Assembly (NCBI RefSeq): GCF_000002865.3
Contig: NW_001865047.1
Location: forward strand, 525,139-589,138
Direction of reading: 5' to 3'
Origin: Monosiga brevicollis MX1
Lineage: Eukaryota; Opisthokonta; Choanoflagellata; Craspedida; Salpingoecidae
DNA: 64,000 nt
The notes below the pieces were generated by a model that did not search any database, had not been told where the DNA came from, and saw only the letters and a list, made by a program, of their open reading frames with translations. The translations under genes and the position numbers were made by a program. Of the stretch, positions 13,653-25,510 are shown in pieces (the stretch's first letter is position 1; every line of letters begins with the position of its first letter).

Positions 13653-13795
13653 GACAGAGACAGAGAAAGACACAGAGCCAGAGAGGAGAGAGAGAGACAG
13701 AGACAGAGACAGAGCCAGAGAGGAGAGAGACACAGAGCCAGAGAGAGAGGGACAGAGCCAGAGAAACCAGCAAGAGAGAGAGAGCCGACAAACAG
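13538..13795. repeat. GA-rich microsatellite between divergent genes
   Basis: Near-continuous GA with GACA interruptions, in the 504-bp gap between the pseudouridine synthase start (13444, minus) and the MEMO1 start (13949, plus). Read on the minus strand it is a CT tract about 95 nt upstream of the synthase start codon. Confidence 0.9.
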
Positions 13796-13948
13796 CCCCT
13801 GAAAAATAGAGCGTGTGGGCTGATGCTGACAATTGTCTATGCGAATGACGACAGTGGTGAGGGGTGCTTGCTCGAGAGAGCGACATGTTTTGTATTTTAC
13901 TTTCTCGTCTGGCGTTCGCGTCCAACACAACAACAACAACAAGAAGAA

Positions 13949-15588
13949 ATGTTTCGACGAACGGCAGCGGGAGCTGGGGCGGGCAAGACCTGTCGGGCTG
14001 CTAGCCATGCGGGTAGCTGGTACAGCAGTGATGGTGTGTAGGCATTGATGTGTTTAGCTCAAACCTGGGTCGATGGCGGTACATCTGGTTCCAGTCCGCG
14101 TCATACGCATGACGTGGGTCGAGGAGCCCTTGAAAGTGTCAGGATGATTTGTGGTTGTCCCCGCCGCATCCAGCGCTTGAAGGCGCTCGACTCGGCCCTT
14201 GCCCTTTGCCCAAAGCTCGCTTGGCTCTTGAATGTATCATTTGTCAAATTGCTTCATCTTCCATGTGGCTCTGCTTCCATTTTTCTGACTTGATGTTCTT
14301 CCGCTGTGCCACAAACAAACAATATTTCCACTAGGCGCGGCCCTGAATCAGCAGCTCACGCAGTGGCTGGAAGCCGCGGGGCCGGCGCAACTGAGCAATG
14401 TCCGCGGCATCATTGGTCCCCATGCAGGCTACTCGTACTCGGGGAGCACAGCTGCCTATGCCTACCGAGAGGTTGGACTCACGTCTCTGCCGCCGTCCTG
14501 TTGGGAGGTTTGCACAGTTTTTAGGCTCCATGGGTTGCTCACGGGGGCCCCTTGCTACGCTATTCTCGCTTCAGATGCAGGCAGTGGCGGGAAATTGTAA
14601 GCGAGTGTTTCTGCTGGGCCCTTCTCACCACGTCTACCTTGACAACTGCGCTTTGCCCTCTGTACAAACGTATGAGACGCCGCTGGGCAACATTGAGGTT
14701 CGAACCCCCCATGCTCGGGCCAGTAGCCAGACCAGGCACCCCTCCCCCGTCTAATCCCTGCTTGTTGCTGGATGTAGCTGGACCTTGACGTGGTAGAAGA
14801 GCTGGCTGCAACCAATCGCTTTCGTTCCATGACACGAGAGGTCGACGAGGATGAACACTCGCTCGAAATGCATCTACCATACATCTACAAGGTCAGGCAC
14901 TTGGCACATGTCGCTCCGGCGTCACCCAATTCGGCGTCACCCATGGATTCAAAATTCGTCATGTTTTGTCGTGGTAGGCCATGGAAGGCCATGCTTTCAA
15001 GCTGGTGCCCATCATGGTCGGTGCGCTTTCCCAAGCTGGCGAGCAGGAGTTTGGACAGATCCTTGCACCATACGTGAGAGACCCCAACAATTTTTTCGTC
15101 GTTTCCAGCGACTTTTGCCATTGGGGTAGCCGCTTCAGCTACACGCCCATCAAGCGGGGCTATGAGGACAAAATTCACGAGGGCATCGAGTCCATGGACC
15201 GTGAGGTGCGTTGCAATCGCGGGTCTGCGGCTACAATTTGAACAGCGGCACTCAAACCGAATTTACATGTTAATTAGGGGATGCACATCATTGAAAGCTT
15301 GGATGCACCGCGCTTTGCGCGGTATCTGAAGGAAACCAAGAATACCATTTGTGGACGCCACCCGATTGCCGTACTTATGAATGTATGTCCGTAGTGAAAG
15401 CGCACACAGGCGCTACGCAAATGATACCCGTGCATTGTTTGACGCCCGTCTGCCTCTAGGCTTTGGCCCAGTTGGAAGACACAGACCGGGCCATCAAGTT
15501 TCTCCATTATGAGCAGTCCAGTGCAGTCCGCAGCAAGGGTGACAGCAGCGTCTCATACGCGTCCGCAGGCGTCTCGGTCGGGCCTTAG
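13949..15588 (+). CDS. MEMO1: MEMO1 family protein
   Basis: Seven exons (13949-14033, 14335-14471, 14575-14697, 14778-14891, 14978-15205, 15278-15382, 15460-15588) give 306 residues, close to the roughly 300 of animal MEMO1. MEMO is a metal-binding protein related to class III extradiol dioxygenases, implicated in cell motility and redox or metal homeostasis in animals. The sequence follows the family throughout: [12 protein letters not shown] near the start, [10 protein letters not shown] and [11 protein letters not shown] (the two metal-site His regions), [27 protein letters not shown], and [12 protein letters not shown] with the conserved Cys. All expected ligand positions look intact. Its stop codon (TAG, 15586-15588) overlaps the stop codon of the convergent coiled-coil gene (TAA on minus, 15585-15587). 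Confidence 0.95.
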
Positions 15589-18500
15589 GATGAGGCCGTA
15601 TCTTGGCCCTTGATATTGTGGGCGGCGTGAGCTGCATCACGACTCAGCGTCTGAACCTGGTCAGCAAAGATGGCAAAGGGCCCATTGGGTGAGATGGGAT
15701 GTGCGTTCCCCGCGCCAGCCTCCTGGAGGTTGTCCCGGGTCTCACGGACGCCTCGGTGGTACATATGACAGCGGACGTGAGGACACGGCCACCATGCCGC
15801 CAAACCTGCCTGGGCTTGTAGAGCAGCGATGGTGGCTTCGTAATCTTGTTGCAGTGCGGGATCCAATCGAGACTATCATATTCAAAGATGAAGCAATGAG
15901 CCTGCCTACTGATCCCACCAAGACACCCAAGAGCTTGACGTACCTCAAGCTCCAGCCGATGTTCTCGGCGCAACGCATTCAGCTGTTGTCGATGTGAGTC
16001 TTGTTGGCGATCCACCTGATGGATCAACAAGCACAGATGGAATGGGGATGAGCCAGCAATGTATGGGCTGTTGGAGACAGTGATAATCTGGGTCCGAGTT
16101 CAGCCCGCCCCGCTGCGCAAACCTGCAACTCCAAATCCCGGACAAGAGCACGCAGCTGCTTGTTTTCAGCCTGCAAGGCCTTGAGTTGAGACTCGACGGC
16201 AGTGTGCTGCGATCGCGAACGCGATTCAAGCTGATGCACTTGCTCCTGTAAGCGCTGCTTCTCGGCTTGCAGGGTCACTTTTTGCTGCTCTGCTTGCGCT
16301 GCCTGCGCGTGGTACTGGGTGGGCCAAGGTCATGAGAGCAGCACCAGACCAGACATGAGTTCAGAAATGACAGTTGGTTGCCTGCATGATTTGGGCGTGA
16401 CTTGGTGCACGCGGTAGATCAACTTACTGCCGTACGGTCGTGGTCCAGCTGTCGTTGAAGTGCTTGGCGTTCAGCATCAAAGGCAGCACGAGCCTCGACC
16501 AGCGCATTGCGATAATGTTTTTCCATCCGCTGCTGCGTGGATACTCGATCCGAAGCAAGCTGAGAGGCTGCCTCGACGGCCTGTAGCTGCTGCTGGTTGG
16601 CCAGCTCTTGGAGCTCCTGTCGTACACAACCAGCAGAACACGGTGTGAAGGCAGTGGACAAAAATTGGCAGGCGGGTCTAGAGATCGAGCCTGACTCACC
16701 ATGGTTCGGGTTGATGCCAGCTGTACAAGTTCTTGATGGTGCTTTTGCTCTTGCGCGGTGAGCTGTCAACGAGCCCTGTGAGGAGAAGTGCGGCTTGCAA
16801 GCCTCCATCCAAGACACTTGGCTCACCTCATCACGCAAACGCTCGTTCTCGGCCTCCAATTCGGCCTGGGTTACCGCAAAACGTCGACTCTGCTCAGCCA
16901 GTTTCTGACACACGCACGCACGGGTGCAGTAAGTAAGTGCCAGACCGAAAGGCGCACACGCAGCAAGCCAGTGTCACTACCTCCTTGGCTCGCTCGACTT
17001 CATCGCGAAGCGCTGCTTTTTGTTGCTTCATTTCGCCTTCAACGGATTGTTGTGCAGATTGAACATCATACTGAAGCTCGAGCACACGAGCTTCGACCTG
17101 ATTCCCAGGAACAAGGCCACCGCGGTCCGTGAGGCCCCATCAAGTCAGCGCCAGACACACAAGAGCTAGCGTGATCAGTCTGTACTGACTCGTGTGGAGA
17201 CTTCGGCGGTGACCTTTTGCAACTCCTTTTCCAGGGCTTGCTCAAGCGCTCGCTCCTTGCTGTTGTGTCGCCGCCGCTCTTGGGCCAAGGCCTCCTCTTG
17301 TTTGCGCTGCAAGGACAGAAGGTGTTGCTTGTACTCGTTGCAGCGGGCCTCCATGTCATCTCGCTGCTTCTTGAGGGAGAGGACCTGCGGATGCATGGGG
17401 GACACGGTTTAGAAGACGAAAGAAGGCCCGTGGCAAGCTGCGATTAAAATTTAAGGAGCGTGCCTCGGCTTGGGTGCGGTGTCGGTCGCGGCGAGCGTGT
17501 TCCTGGCTGCGACGAAGTTGCTCGGCCAGCTCTTCTTTGTGCTGGCGCACCAAGGTGTCCATTTCTTCACGATGCGTTTTGCGTTGTCGAGCCATGTCTG
17601 AACTGTGCCGCTGCACCGTCTGCGACCCGCAAGCAAACCACCGATGAGACGAAAAGTCAGCTTCCGGTTTTGCCTGATGGGCGGTTATGGTAACACACCT
17701 CTTTGAGATGCTCTGATTCTTTGGCAAGGGCCTGAAGATGCTCAGCAGATCGGATGCTCTGCTCATCTCGATCTTGCCCCATTCTGCGAGCAGCACGGCC
17801 ATTCAGGGCAATGGATGAGGCAGTGCTAATGAATGTGTTAAAGAGCATGTGGATGCATGTTCGAGGACAAGATTGAAGGTGGAAAGCAACCTCTTGAGTT
17901 GGGCCTGGAACTGCTCCTCTTGCCGTTGTCTTTCGAGCTGGGTGGTGCGCAGCTGGGGATACGAGTGAGGGTGAGGGACGCGACTGAGACTGAAGGGGTC
18001 CCGCACATGGGAAGGGAAAAGAAAAAAAAAAAAAGCGTGTTCACGGACTTGGTTCTCCAATTCGGAGCAGCGGCGCTGACTCTTGGTGAGGTTCGAAATA
18101 AGGGTGTCGTGCTGGGAAGTAGTGTTTGATTCGAGCTGTTGCGTCAGCTGGCGGATGCGCGCCTGCATGGTGGCCATTTGCCGTTCCTGGTCCTCAATGA
18201 TGTGTTCACGCTCGCGAAGCTGTTGTTGCCATTGTGTTTGTGCATGTTGAAGAATGGCGTGTTCGCGCTTGAGCTCCTCGTGTTGATCTTCCAGTTCTGT
18301 AAAGGCCTGCATTTCGGGGTCAACCCCACCAACGGACGTCGGTGAGCTAGCTGCCGTTATACGCTGGACTGCACGCTGAGCATGCGCGGACGCATACTTT
18401 TTGCTGCTGTTCATGACTTGCGGATATCTCCTGCACTTCTGCTTGGTGACGGATGATACGGTCTCGCAAAGGACCCAAGACCTCATCCAATCGCCATTCG

Positions 18501-19349
18501 TGTTCTGCGTGCCACGTCTGTCGGGTGCGACAACCGGAGCAAAGAGCCAGCAAAGCAAGCAGGTTAGCGTTGAGCGCATGGAGCTGCGTGAAGGATGACA
18601 AGGGTTAGGGTGAGTGCCTGAAGTCGATTGTCACCTCGCGGCGATCCTCGACCTCGGCTTGCCACTCGGAACGAAGGCGCTGTAGCTCTGCATGATGCTG
18701 GTTGACTAGGTTCTGTATGGAGTAGGACCGAAATGAGCTGGACCGGGTTGTGATGATGGGACAGGCGGGGTAGCAGGAACAGCTGGCCGCCAACCTGCTG
18801 GGCGGCGTCGGCTGCAGATCGCACGCGCTCCAGATCGGCTTCATGACTGAGCTGCACTGCTTCGAGCTCGTGGCGTAGATCGCGCACCAAATCCTTGAGG
18901 TGCCTGAGCTCGATAGCCTGTAGTTCCGAGTCGTCCTATAGCAGAGTGGCGGAGTAGCCCGCAGCAAGGACATCAGCAAAGGACCTGTGTCCAAGGTGAA
19001 CAATGAAAAGGATTGGAACAAACCTCAAATGTGACGGATCGGGGTGGTGAGCGGGTGGGTTGAAGCGGGCGTGCAGGCGGCCCACGTCGAGCCGGGGTGG
19101 TCGGTGGTGCTCGTTGCGGGGCCGGGGGTGAGTTGGACGCCACTGAAGGCGTTGACGATTGCTCCTGCAGGCCATGCACAAAACGACAATAAGTTTACCG
19201 GATGTTTGGAATTGACGTGAGCGGAGTGGCTTGCGGCAAGGGCCACAGGCACGGCGGGTGTGCTAGTGATGCCGGCTCACCAGTTCGAGACAGCGGTGCA
19301 GGCGAGCGCGCAGCTCTTCTTCTTTAGCGCGGAGGGTAGCTAGGTCCAT
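15585..19349 (-). CDS. Long coiled-coil protein, possibly centrosomal
   Basis: A many-exon gene (about 17-19 exons) from MDLATLRAKEEELRARLH at 19349 to a stop at 15585-15587. After a Pro/Ser-rich segment near the N-terminus (about 19040-19160), nearly every exon encodes heptad-rich, Glu/Gln/Lys/Arg-rich helix, for example QLTQQLESNTTSQHDTL, VLSLKKQRDDMEARCNEY and LRREHRLELE. Predicted size is roughly 800-900 residues of coiled coil with no enzymatic domain. I do not recognise the family with confidence. Centrosome or basal-body proteins of the CEP112 or FAM184 kind are candidates, but that rests only on general character. I verified the junctions of the first six exons; some 3' exon limits are approximate. 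It converges on MEMO1 with overlapping stop codons. Confidence 0.75.
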
Positions 19350-20261
19350 CTGTGCGGGCTTGAAGACCTACGTGTGCCACCCCCCCTTTATGACGGCTTC
19401 TTGCGCATTGGGCGCGTGCTTGAGCGATCGAGCACTTGCACCCCGACTGGGCAGTCTTTGGAACGTCCGCGCAGAAGCCCGGGGACTACGTCCAATCCTG
19501 TGGAGATGGATGGGAGAAAAAGTGGCAGGAGAGAGAGACTGGTGTTGAGAGGAGTTGATTGAGTTCAATATCAATAATCAAACCAGGTCGTGCTTCAGCG
19601 AGGCCGGAGCGCCGATACAGACGCTTGCCGAGCGCCGAGCCGACCAGGGGTGCGAGCGGAACAAGAGGACAACGGCTACCTCCACTTCGCACAGAAAATC
19701 TGACATTTGGGCTCGACCTGAAATTCTGACAAACATTGAGCGGTTGTCAACAGCTGTTGCTTTTATCGGTTTGAACTGCTGCTCTCTCTTTCGCCCATGT
19801 TTGCACGTGCGACAGCCAAGATCGAACTGGTGCTGCCTGCCATGCATGATCGCCTCCACCTTTAAGCTTAAGGAAGGAAGGGAGCGCGATCTCATCACCA
19901 GTCAACAACCGTCAAGACCGCGCGCTACGTATGTGCATCGGATCGGATTGGAGCCTTGCAGCTGAAATGACAACTAGAGTGACGAACATCACACTTTGAA
20001 TAGATACATTACGTCAGCCGGGTATATGACATTTGGTAATTATCACAGAAAGAGCTGTGGATGTTGCAACAGTCGCAAGCTCCATCTCTTCAACAGGTTA
20101 CTCGCACCTGCTGGCACACGCAAGCGCAGAACCTGTGTGACCCCTGACTTCTCCCAACCTGATGAATGACTTCGAAGCAAGCAAGCGAGGATTTTGGCGG
20201 GAACGTTCGCAAACTGTCGACAACCACGAAACACGACTCCACGTCACCCACTGAAACTCCC

Positions 20262-20292
<31 letters not shown>

Positions 20293-20490
20293 AATTTGTG
20301 GTGGCGGCGGAACTTCATTTTTTTCGTCGAAGCTTTGACGATAGCAGCCCCGCAACTGTCGCGTTCTGATTGCATTTCGGACCTGCTCTACAACCTGCCC
20401 CGTTGTTCGTTCATTTGTTGTTGTTTACAACATCAGCCCCCCACGCCAAAGTCGTCATCTTCGTGAACGACTAGTCCAGGACTGTTCAGG
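19350..20490. promoter_or_regulatory. Divergent intergenic region with CT tract
   Basis: 1.1 kb between the divergent starts of the coiled-coil gene and the perilipin gene. No supported exon. A CT tract at about 20261-20292 lies roughly 200 nt upstream of the perilipin start codon on its coding strand, as at most genes in this window. No TATA box is evident. Confidence 0.5.
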
Positions 20491-22767
20491 ATGGAGGTTG
20501 AAGCGCCCACTCGCCCGGCGCCGGCGTCCATGTACGTGCCCAACATTGTCTCACGTTTGGCCAGCCTGCCCTACGTCGAGAGTGCCTTGAACTCGGCCAA
20601 GACCCTCTACACTTCCTACGGCAAGGTCAGAGAGAGCGTCCTCCACCCAGGGTGACTGATACCCCACATAACCCGTGGCTCCTTTGCGTCCTTGTTCCCA
20701 CGAACAAGCACCCGCTGCCACTTTTGCGTGCCATCACCCTCCACCTGACAACATCTTGCGTTCTCTTGCACGTGCGACAGGAAAACGAGTCCATGCCCCT
20801 GGTCAAGAGTACCTGCGAAGCGCTTGAGAAGCAGCTGCAGCAGCTGCAGACTCGTGCCCAACCCCTGCTCGATCGCGCCATGCCCATCATCGACAGCAAT
20901 GCCGATACCGGTATGTTGGTCACATCAAACGACCTGCCACCCCCCTCCCCACCTGTTACCCTTCCTTCCAACGCACACGGCACACTTTGAATGCACACTG
21001 ACTCTCATCATTGTCGCGCCCGTTGGCGTATCTTCTTCACGTTGCAGTCAAGTCACTTGACGATTTGGCCTGCGCGCAGCTCGATCGTGTCCAACACTTG
21101 GCCTCCAGTCTGCACCAGATGCAGCAGGATGTGTACGGCAACACGACTCGCCGTCTGACCGAGGCCGAGGAGAAAATGTGCAACGTCACCACCGGCATTC
21201 TGAACCAAGCTGACCAACTCTTGGAAGCCTACCTGCCCGCCAAGGCGGAGCAGGAGGAGCAAGAGACGACTGAGACTGACGACAAGCGTGAACCCGCCGA
21301 TGCCAATCAAGAGGTCGTTGGTCGAGATGCTCGCACTCGCCCCCTCGGTGCCGAAGCCAGCAAGCTCCTCGGCAACGCCCGCAAGTTTTCCTCCAAGGTA
21401 GCCACGACAACCCTTGTCTTGCCGGAGCACCCGTTGGTTTTTGGCATCCTGGTAACTTGTCCGAACCATCGACTCACCCCAATGCAATCAACGCCATAGG
21501 TGCAAACTCGCATGTACGCTCATGCGCTGGGTCAATTGCAAAATGTGCGCACCCGCACCGCCGAGGCTCGCGCCAACCTCCAGGCCGTTGACCTGCTGGA
21601 GTATGCGCGCGAGCACTTGGACCGCGTCGCCCGCGACCTGGATGCCGACGAAGGCGTGGCCGCCGTGGACGACTCCACCTCGGAGCAGGCTGCCAGCTCA
21701 GATGACGCAACCACCCAACGCAGCGGTGCCGTGAGCCGAGCTAGCCGTGCTGTTTCCCGCCTTGTTGTTCGCCGTGCCGCTCGCCTGGCGCGCAACTCCC
21801 TTGACTTGTACTCCAAATATGTTTCCAATGCCGCCGGTACCGCTGTCGGCCTGATGTCCCTGACCGCTGCCGCCATTGATCAAGCCTCGCAAGCCATTCT
21901 GCACTCGGGCTCTACTGCTGATAAACTCCGTGACCTCTCGCTCCAAGCCATGGGCTTGGCCCTGACCGCTACCTTTTTGCTGCGCGATGCCGCTATCAAC
22001 GCCGTTTCGGCTTCCATGGATGCCACCAACCAGCGTCTGGCCGCCGTCACTGGTGCCGTTTTCTCGACAGCCCGTACCATCAACAGCAAAGGTGAGGCGA
22101 TGCGGTTTTCCCTCTTATCCCTGATTTCTTTTGCTTCATCCGTCCCTCTCCATCTGAATGTGTGTGCTCCTCCCCGTTGCCTTTGGTGGCATGATGCTTT
22201 GTGCACGCACTTACTAAAACGTACCCTTTTTTCGTTGCAGCCGGTGATCTGATGGTGACAGTGCGCCAGCAGCGTGCAGTCGCTTTGGCCTCGGAGCAGT
22301 TGGACCGTCTCTATAGCACGGTCAAGAATGATGCCCGTGTTCAAGATGCCGTCAGCAAGGGCAAGCAGGTATGATGGTCCGATCCCTCCTCTTTGGCCAC
22401 CGTTTGATGCTTGAGCGCCTGATTGTCTCTGACGCCATTCCTTGCTGATTGATAGTTTTACGAAAAGGCCCTGGAGAACCCGCAGTTTCGCGAAGTGCAC
22501 GATACTGGCCTCAAGTACTACGACCTTGCCACACACACCCTCTTCCGCCATCATTCCGACCCGGGACCAGAGCCCCACTCGTATTCAGAAGCCGTCGCCC
22601 TCGGCGCGCTCCCCACTGAGGGTCTCTCCCACGAGGCTGAGGAAGCGGTTGCCGAGCTGCAGGAGGAGGTCGAAGAACGCCTGCACGAGGAGGAAGAACG
22701 CCTGCACGAGGAGGTAGAGGCGGAACAAGCTGAAGCTGCCAAGGAAGATGATAAGCAGCAGCAGTAA
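20491..22767 (+). CDS. Perilipin (PAT family) lipid-droplet protein
   Basis: Six exons (20491-20625, 20781-20910, 21048-21397, 21500-22091, 22241-22368, 22456-22767) give 548 residues. Perilipins coat lipid droplets and control lipase access. The N-terminus shows the PAT signature in order: VPNIVSRLASLPYVESAL, then MPLVKSTCEALEKQL, RAQPLLDRAMPIIDS, and SLDDLACAQLDRVQHL, aligning well with the start of animal perilipins. A segment LVEQYLP-like (ADQLLEAYLPAKAEQEE) matches the end of the PAT region. The middle is Ala/Ser/Thr-rich amphipathic sequence that could form the 11-mer-type lipid-binding helices, followed by an acidic, Glu-rich C-terminus (about 22660-22760) with a small internal duplication of EERLHEE. 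I see no four-helix-bundle C-terminal motif clearly. PAT assignment is by motif, not by search. Confidence 0.87.
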
Positions 22768-23017
22768 TTCTTGTTCTCTTGCCTCCTCCGTTCATGTCAG
22801 CCGCCGCGTCTAAGTCTTCTTTGAACTGTTTTATCAACCTTTGCGGCGTCTTCTTCCATCGCAATCACAAGTCAATTTGATGCCACTCGCTGCAACAACT
22901 CAATCCTGATCCTTTGCTCATCAAGCATCTAGTCTGTCTCTTACACACAACCTTAGCATTCACATGTCAGTCCTCACACACACTCCTGCCCGCACCACAG
23001 CACATGACAAGTGCACA

Positions 23018-25479
23018 TCAAAGTGCCGGCTTCTTCGACAAAGGAACTCCCCAGCTATAGACCGGTTCTTCACGCTCCGGCTTGACCTGATGCGTGCCTG
23101 TCGGCAAGCCCGCAAAGGCGCGTCGAAGCACCACGTGTGGTTTGGTGCTCATCACCTCAGCCCGTCGACCTGCAACTGGTTCGCCAAAAAAACGCTGCAG
23201 CGTCACAGAAGGAGCCGATGTCTGGCCTGATCCAGGCCGGCCACCTTTGCTCTTCTTGGACTTGGCGACTAGCCGGCTTGGCTGCAGTAGGGGATGTTTT
23301 GTTGTCTTACATGCCTGATCACCTTCATCCTCATCGTCAATCACCACGGGCTTTCGTCGCGACGTTGGCTCGAGCAAAGGCTGGCGCGACTCGGCGCGTG
23401 GAGCCAGCGACGCGTTGGTCCAAGGAGAGACACTGTTTCGGCCACTATTCTGCGTCCCGTGCTGCTGCTCCAGTGCTGCACTCGCACGCTGGGCAAGCGC
23501 TTGCTGCAGTAGCGGATCGCTAGCCTTGGTAAAACCCCCAAAGCCAGCCAGCGGCTTGACGGCTGTCTTTTCGACTCCAGGCGTGGTTGCGCTTCGTGCT
23601 AGGGCGCGGCGCAACGCTGGATCACTGGCCTTTCGAAAAGAACCCAAGGGTTCCGCTGGAATATGCGCTGGGCGGTCGCGGTTGTCTGGGTATGCCAGCA
23701 CTGGCCGTGCCGCTGCAGCGCCCACAGACTTTGAAGAAAGCGAGCTGAGTGTACGCTTTGCCTGCAAGCGTGGGCGCCCACCTTGCCCTGCCCCTGGTCG
23801 CTGTGGCGGCGGCGGCGGCTCACGGCCCAGCTGCAAAGCTGGGCCGAGACTTCCATCCTCACGGTTGGCGGAAGCAAACCAAGATTGCGCATCTGCAGAT
23901 ATGCCGTCGTTGGCCAAAAGCTCCACCTTGGGCCTCGTGAAGGCGGCTGGTTTCAGGCTCAGCATAGGGGCTCCAAAGCCAGAGAACAGGGCGCGCGGCG
24001 GTTGTTCGTGAGAGCTGCGGCCCCGCACATCATAGTCTGTCGATGAAATGCCTTCATCCTCGTCCGAATCACTATCGACATTCGAGTGATTGTCGCGGCG
24101 CCATGCTTGAGCCTGGGCGCGGGCACTGAGCTCTTGACCTGGCCGTCGCCGCCGCTGCCGCCAAGGTTCTTCATCGGTGGCGGCCTTGTCACTGCAGAAA
24201 GAGGTCCAGGCGCGTTCCATCAGCAAAGCCAGCTCAGGTGCTAGCGGCTCGAGCGTCCCAGCCATGGATTGCCAGAGCGAGCTATGTGCCTTCCAATCAT
24301 AATCGGTTGGTGGGTTGGATACAGTCTGTGCCGAGATTGTCTGAAGGAAGGGCGAAGGCTCGGTGGTAGTGGTTTCAGCCCAAGTCTTTCGCTCCTTGGC
24401 CCGGGACAGGAGTAGCGCAAACTTGGCTCGGGTACACGCCACCTAAAACGCGAATGGGCATGGCCAGTAGTTGCAATGAGCGTGCAGGCTTTTTTTCGTG
24501 GCCAGTGACTGGATAGGGCAGCCGGGCACGAGTGACTCTAGACATGGCGATACCTACGTATAGCAGACGCCGTTCTTCGTGCAAAGCTGCCACCTGCTTG
24601 GTGGGGTTCCGGTGGCGCTTGGCGTTGGCATGGGGGTACAACCCATCCTCGACGCCAGGAATGGCCACGACGGCCCACTCAAGGCCCTTGGCGCTGTGCA
24701 CGGTAGAGAGGGTAATGGCATCGTCCTGGTCCTCTACGTCAGCCGTGGAATGCAGCGTGGCCTGGTCCATAAAGAGGCGTAGCTGGGCCAGGCCCATGTC
24801 TTGCGGGGTCAGAGGCTGCGCTGAATCAAGAGGAGCCTCATGTTGAGCCTCTTGAGCCTGCTCTTGCACATTTCGTGCGTAAGCCACCAATTCTTCGACG
24901 TTTTCGAGGCGTGACTCGTAGTTGCGCTTGTCTTTGTCTGCAAAGGAGCGACGCAGGTGCTCCTTGAATTGAATCGTCTCAATAAGGTGAAGCACGAGTT
25001 CAGGCAGATCAACGTGACCAAGGCGCTCGCGCAAGTCCGTGATAATGCGAGCAAATTGGCGGGCATTCTTGTTGGATGAGTGTTGGGCAGCAACCAGAAG
25101 GCTCGTCTTGTCAGTCTGAGCTGACTCGAGCAACGAGGCCAGGGCCTTGGCCCCGAGTTGACGTCTGGGCCGGTTGAAAACGCGTGTAAAGGCTGAATTG
25201 TCGTCAGGATTGAGGACCAGGCGAAGGTAGGCGACCAAGTCGGCAATTTCCTCGCGCTCAAAGAACCGCACACCGTTCACCATGCGGTAGGGTAGATTGC
25301 ACCGGCTCAGCTCCTAGAGCGACCAAGGGCACCGAGTGAGGTTCAGCGCGCCGCGAAGGAACGGCTAAGAGGCAACAGACCTACCTGCTCAAAGACACGG
25401 GACATGGCGTTGGTGCGGAGCAAAATGGCAAAGTCGGACAAACGCAGCCAAGCTGAGGCAGACAAAGCAGTGCGTGGAG

Positions 25480-25510
<31 letters not shown>

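Noticed and set aside
13401-13928. Long open frames of Arg-Glu or Ser-Leu repeats on both strands
   Set aside because: These are translations of the GA/CT microsatellite, with no splice context or conserved sequence.
14690-14712. GGTTCGAACCC, a tRNA B-box-like string
   Set aside because: It lies at the donor of MEMO1 intron 3; neither strand has a matching A box, anticodon arm or acceptor stem at the right spacing.
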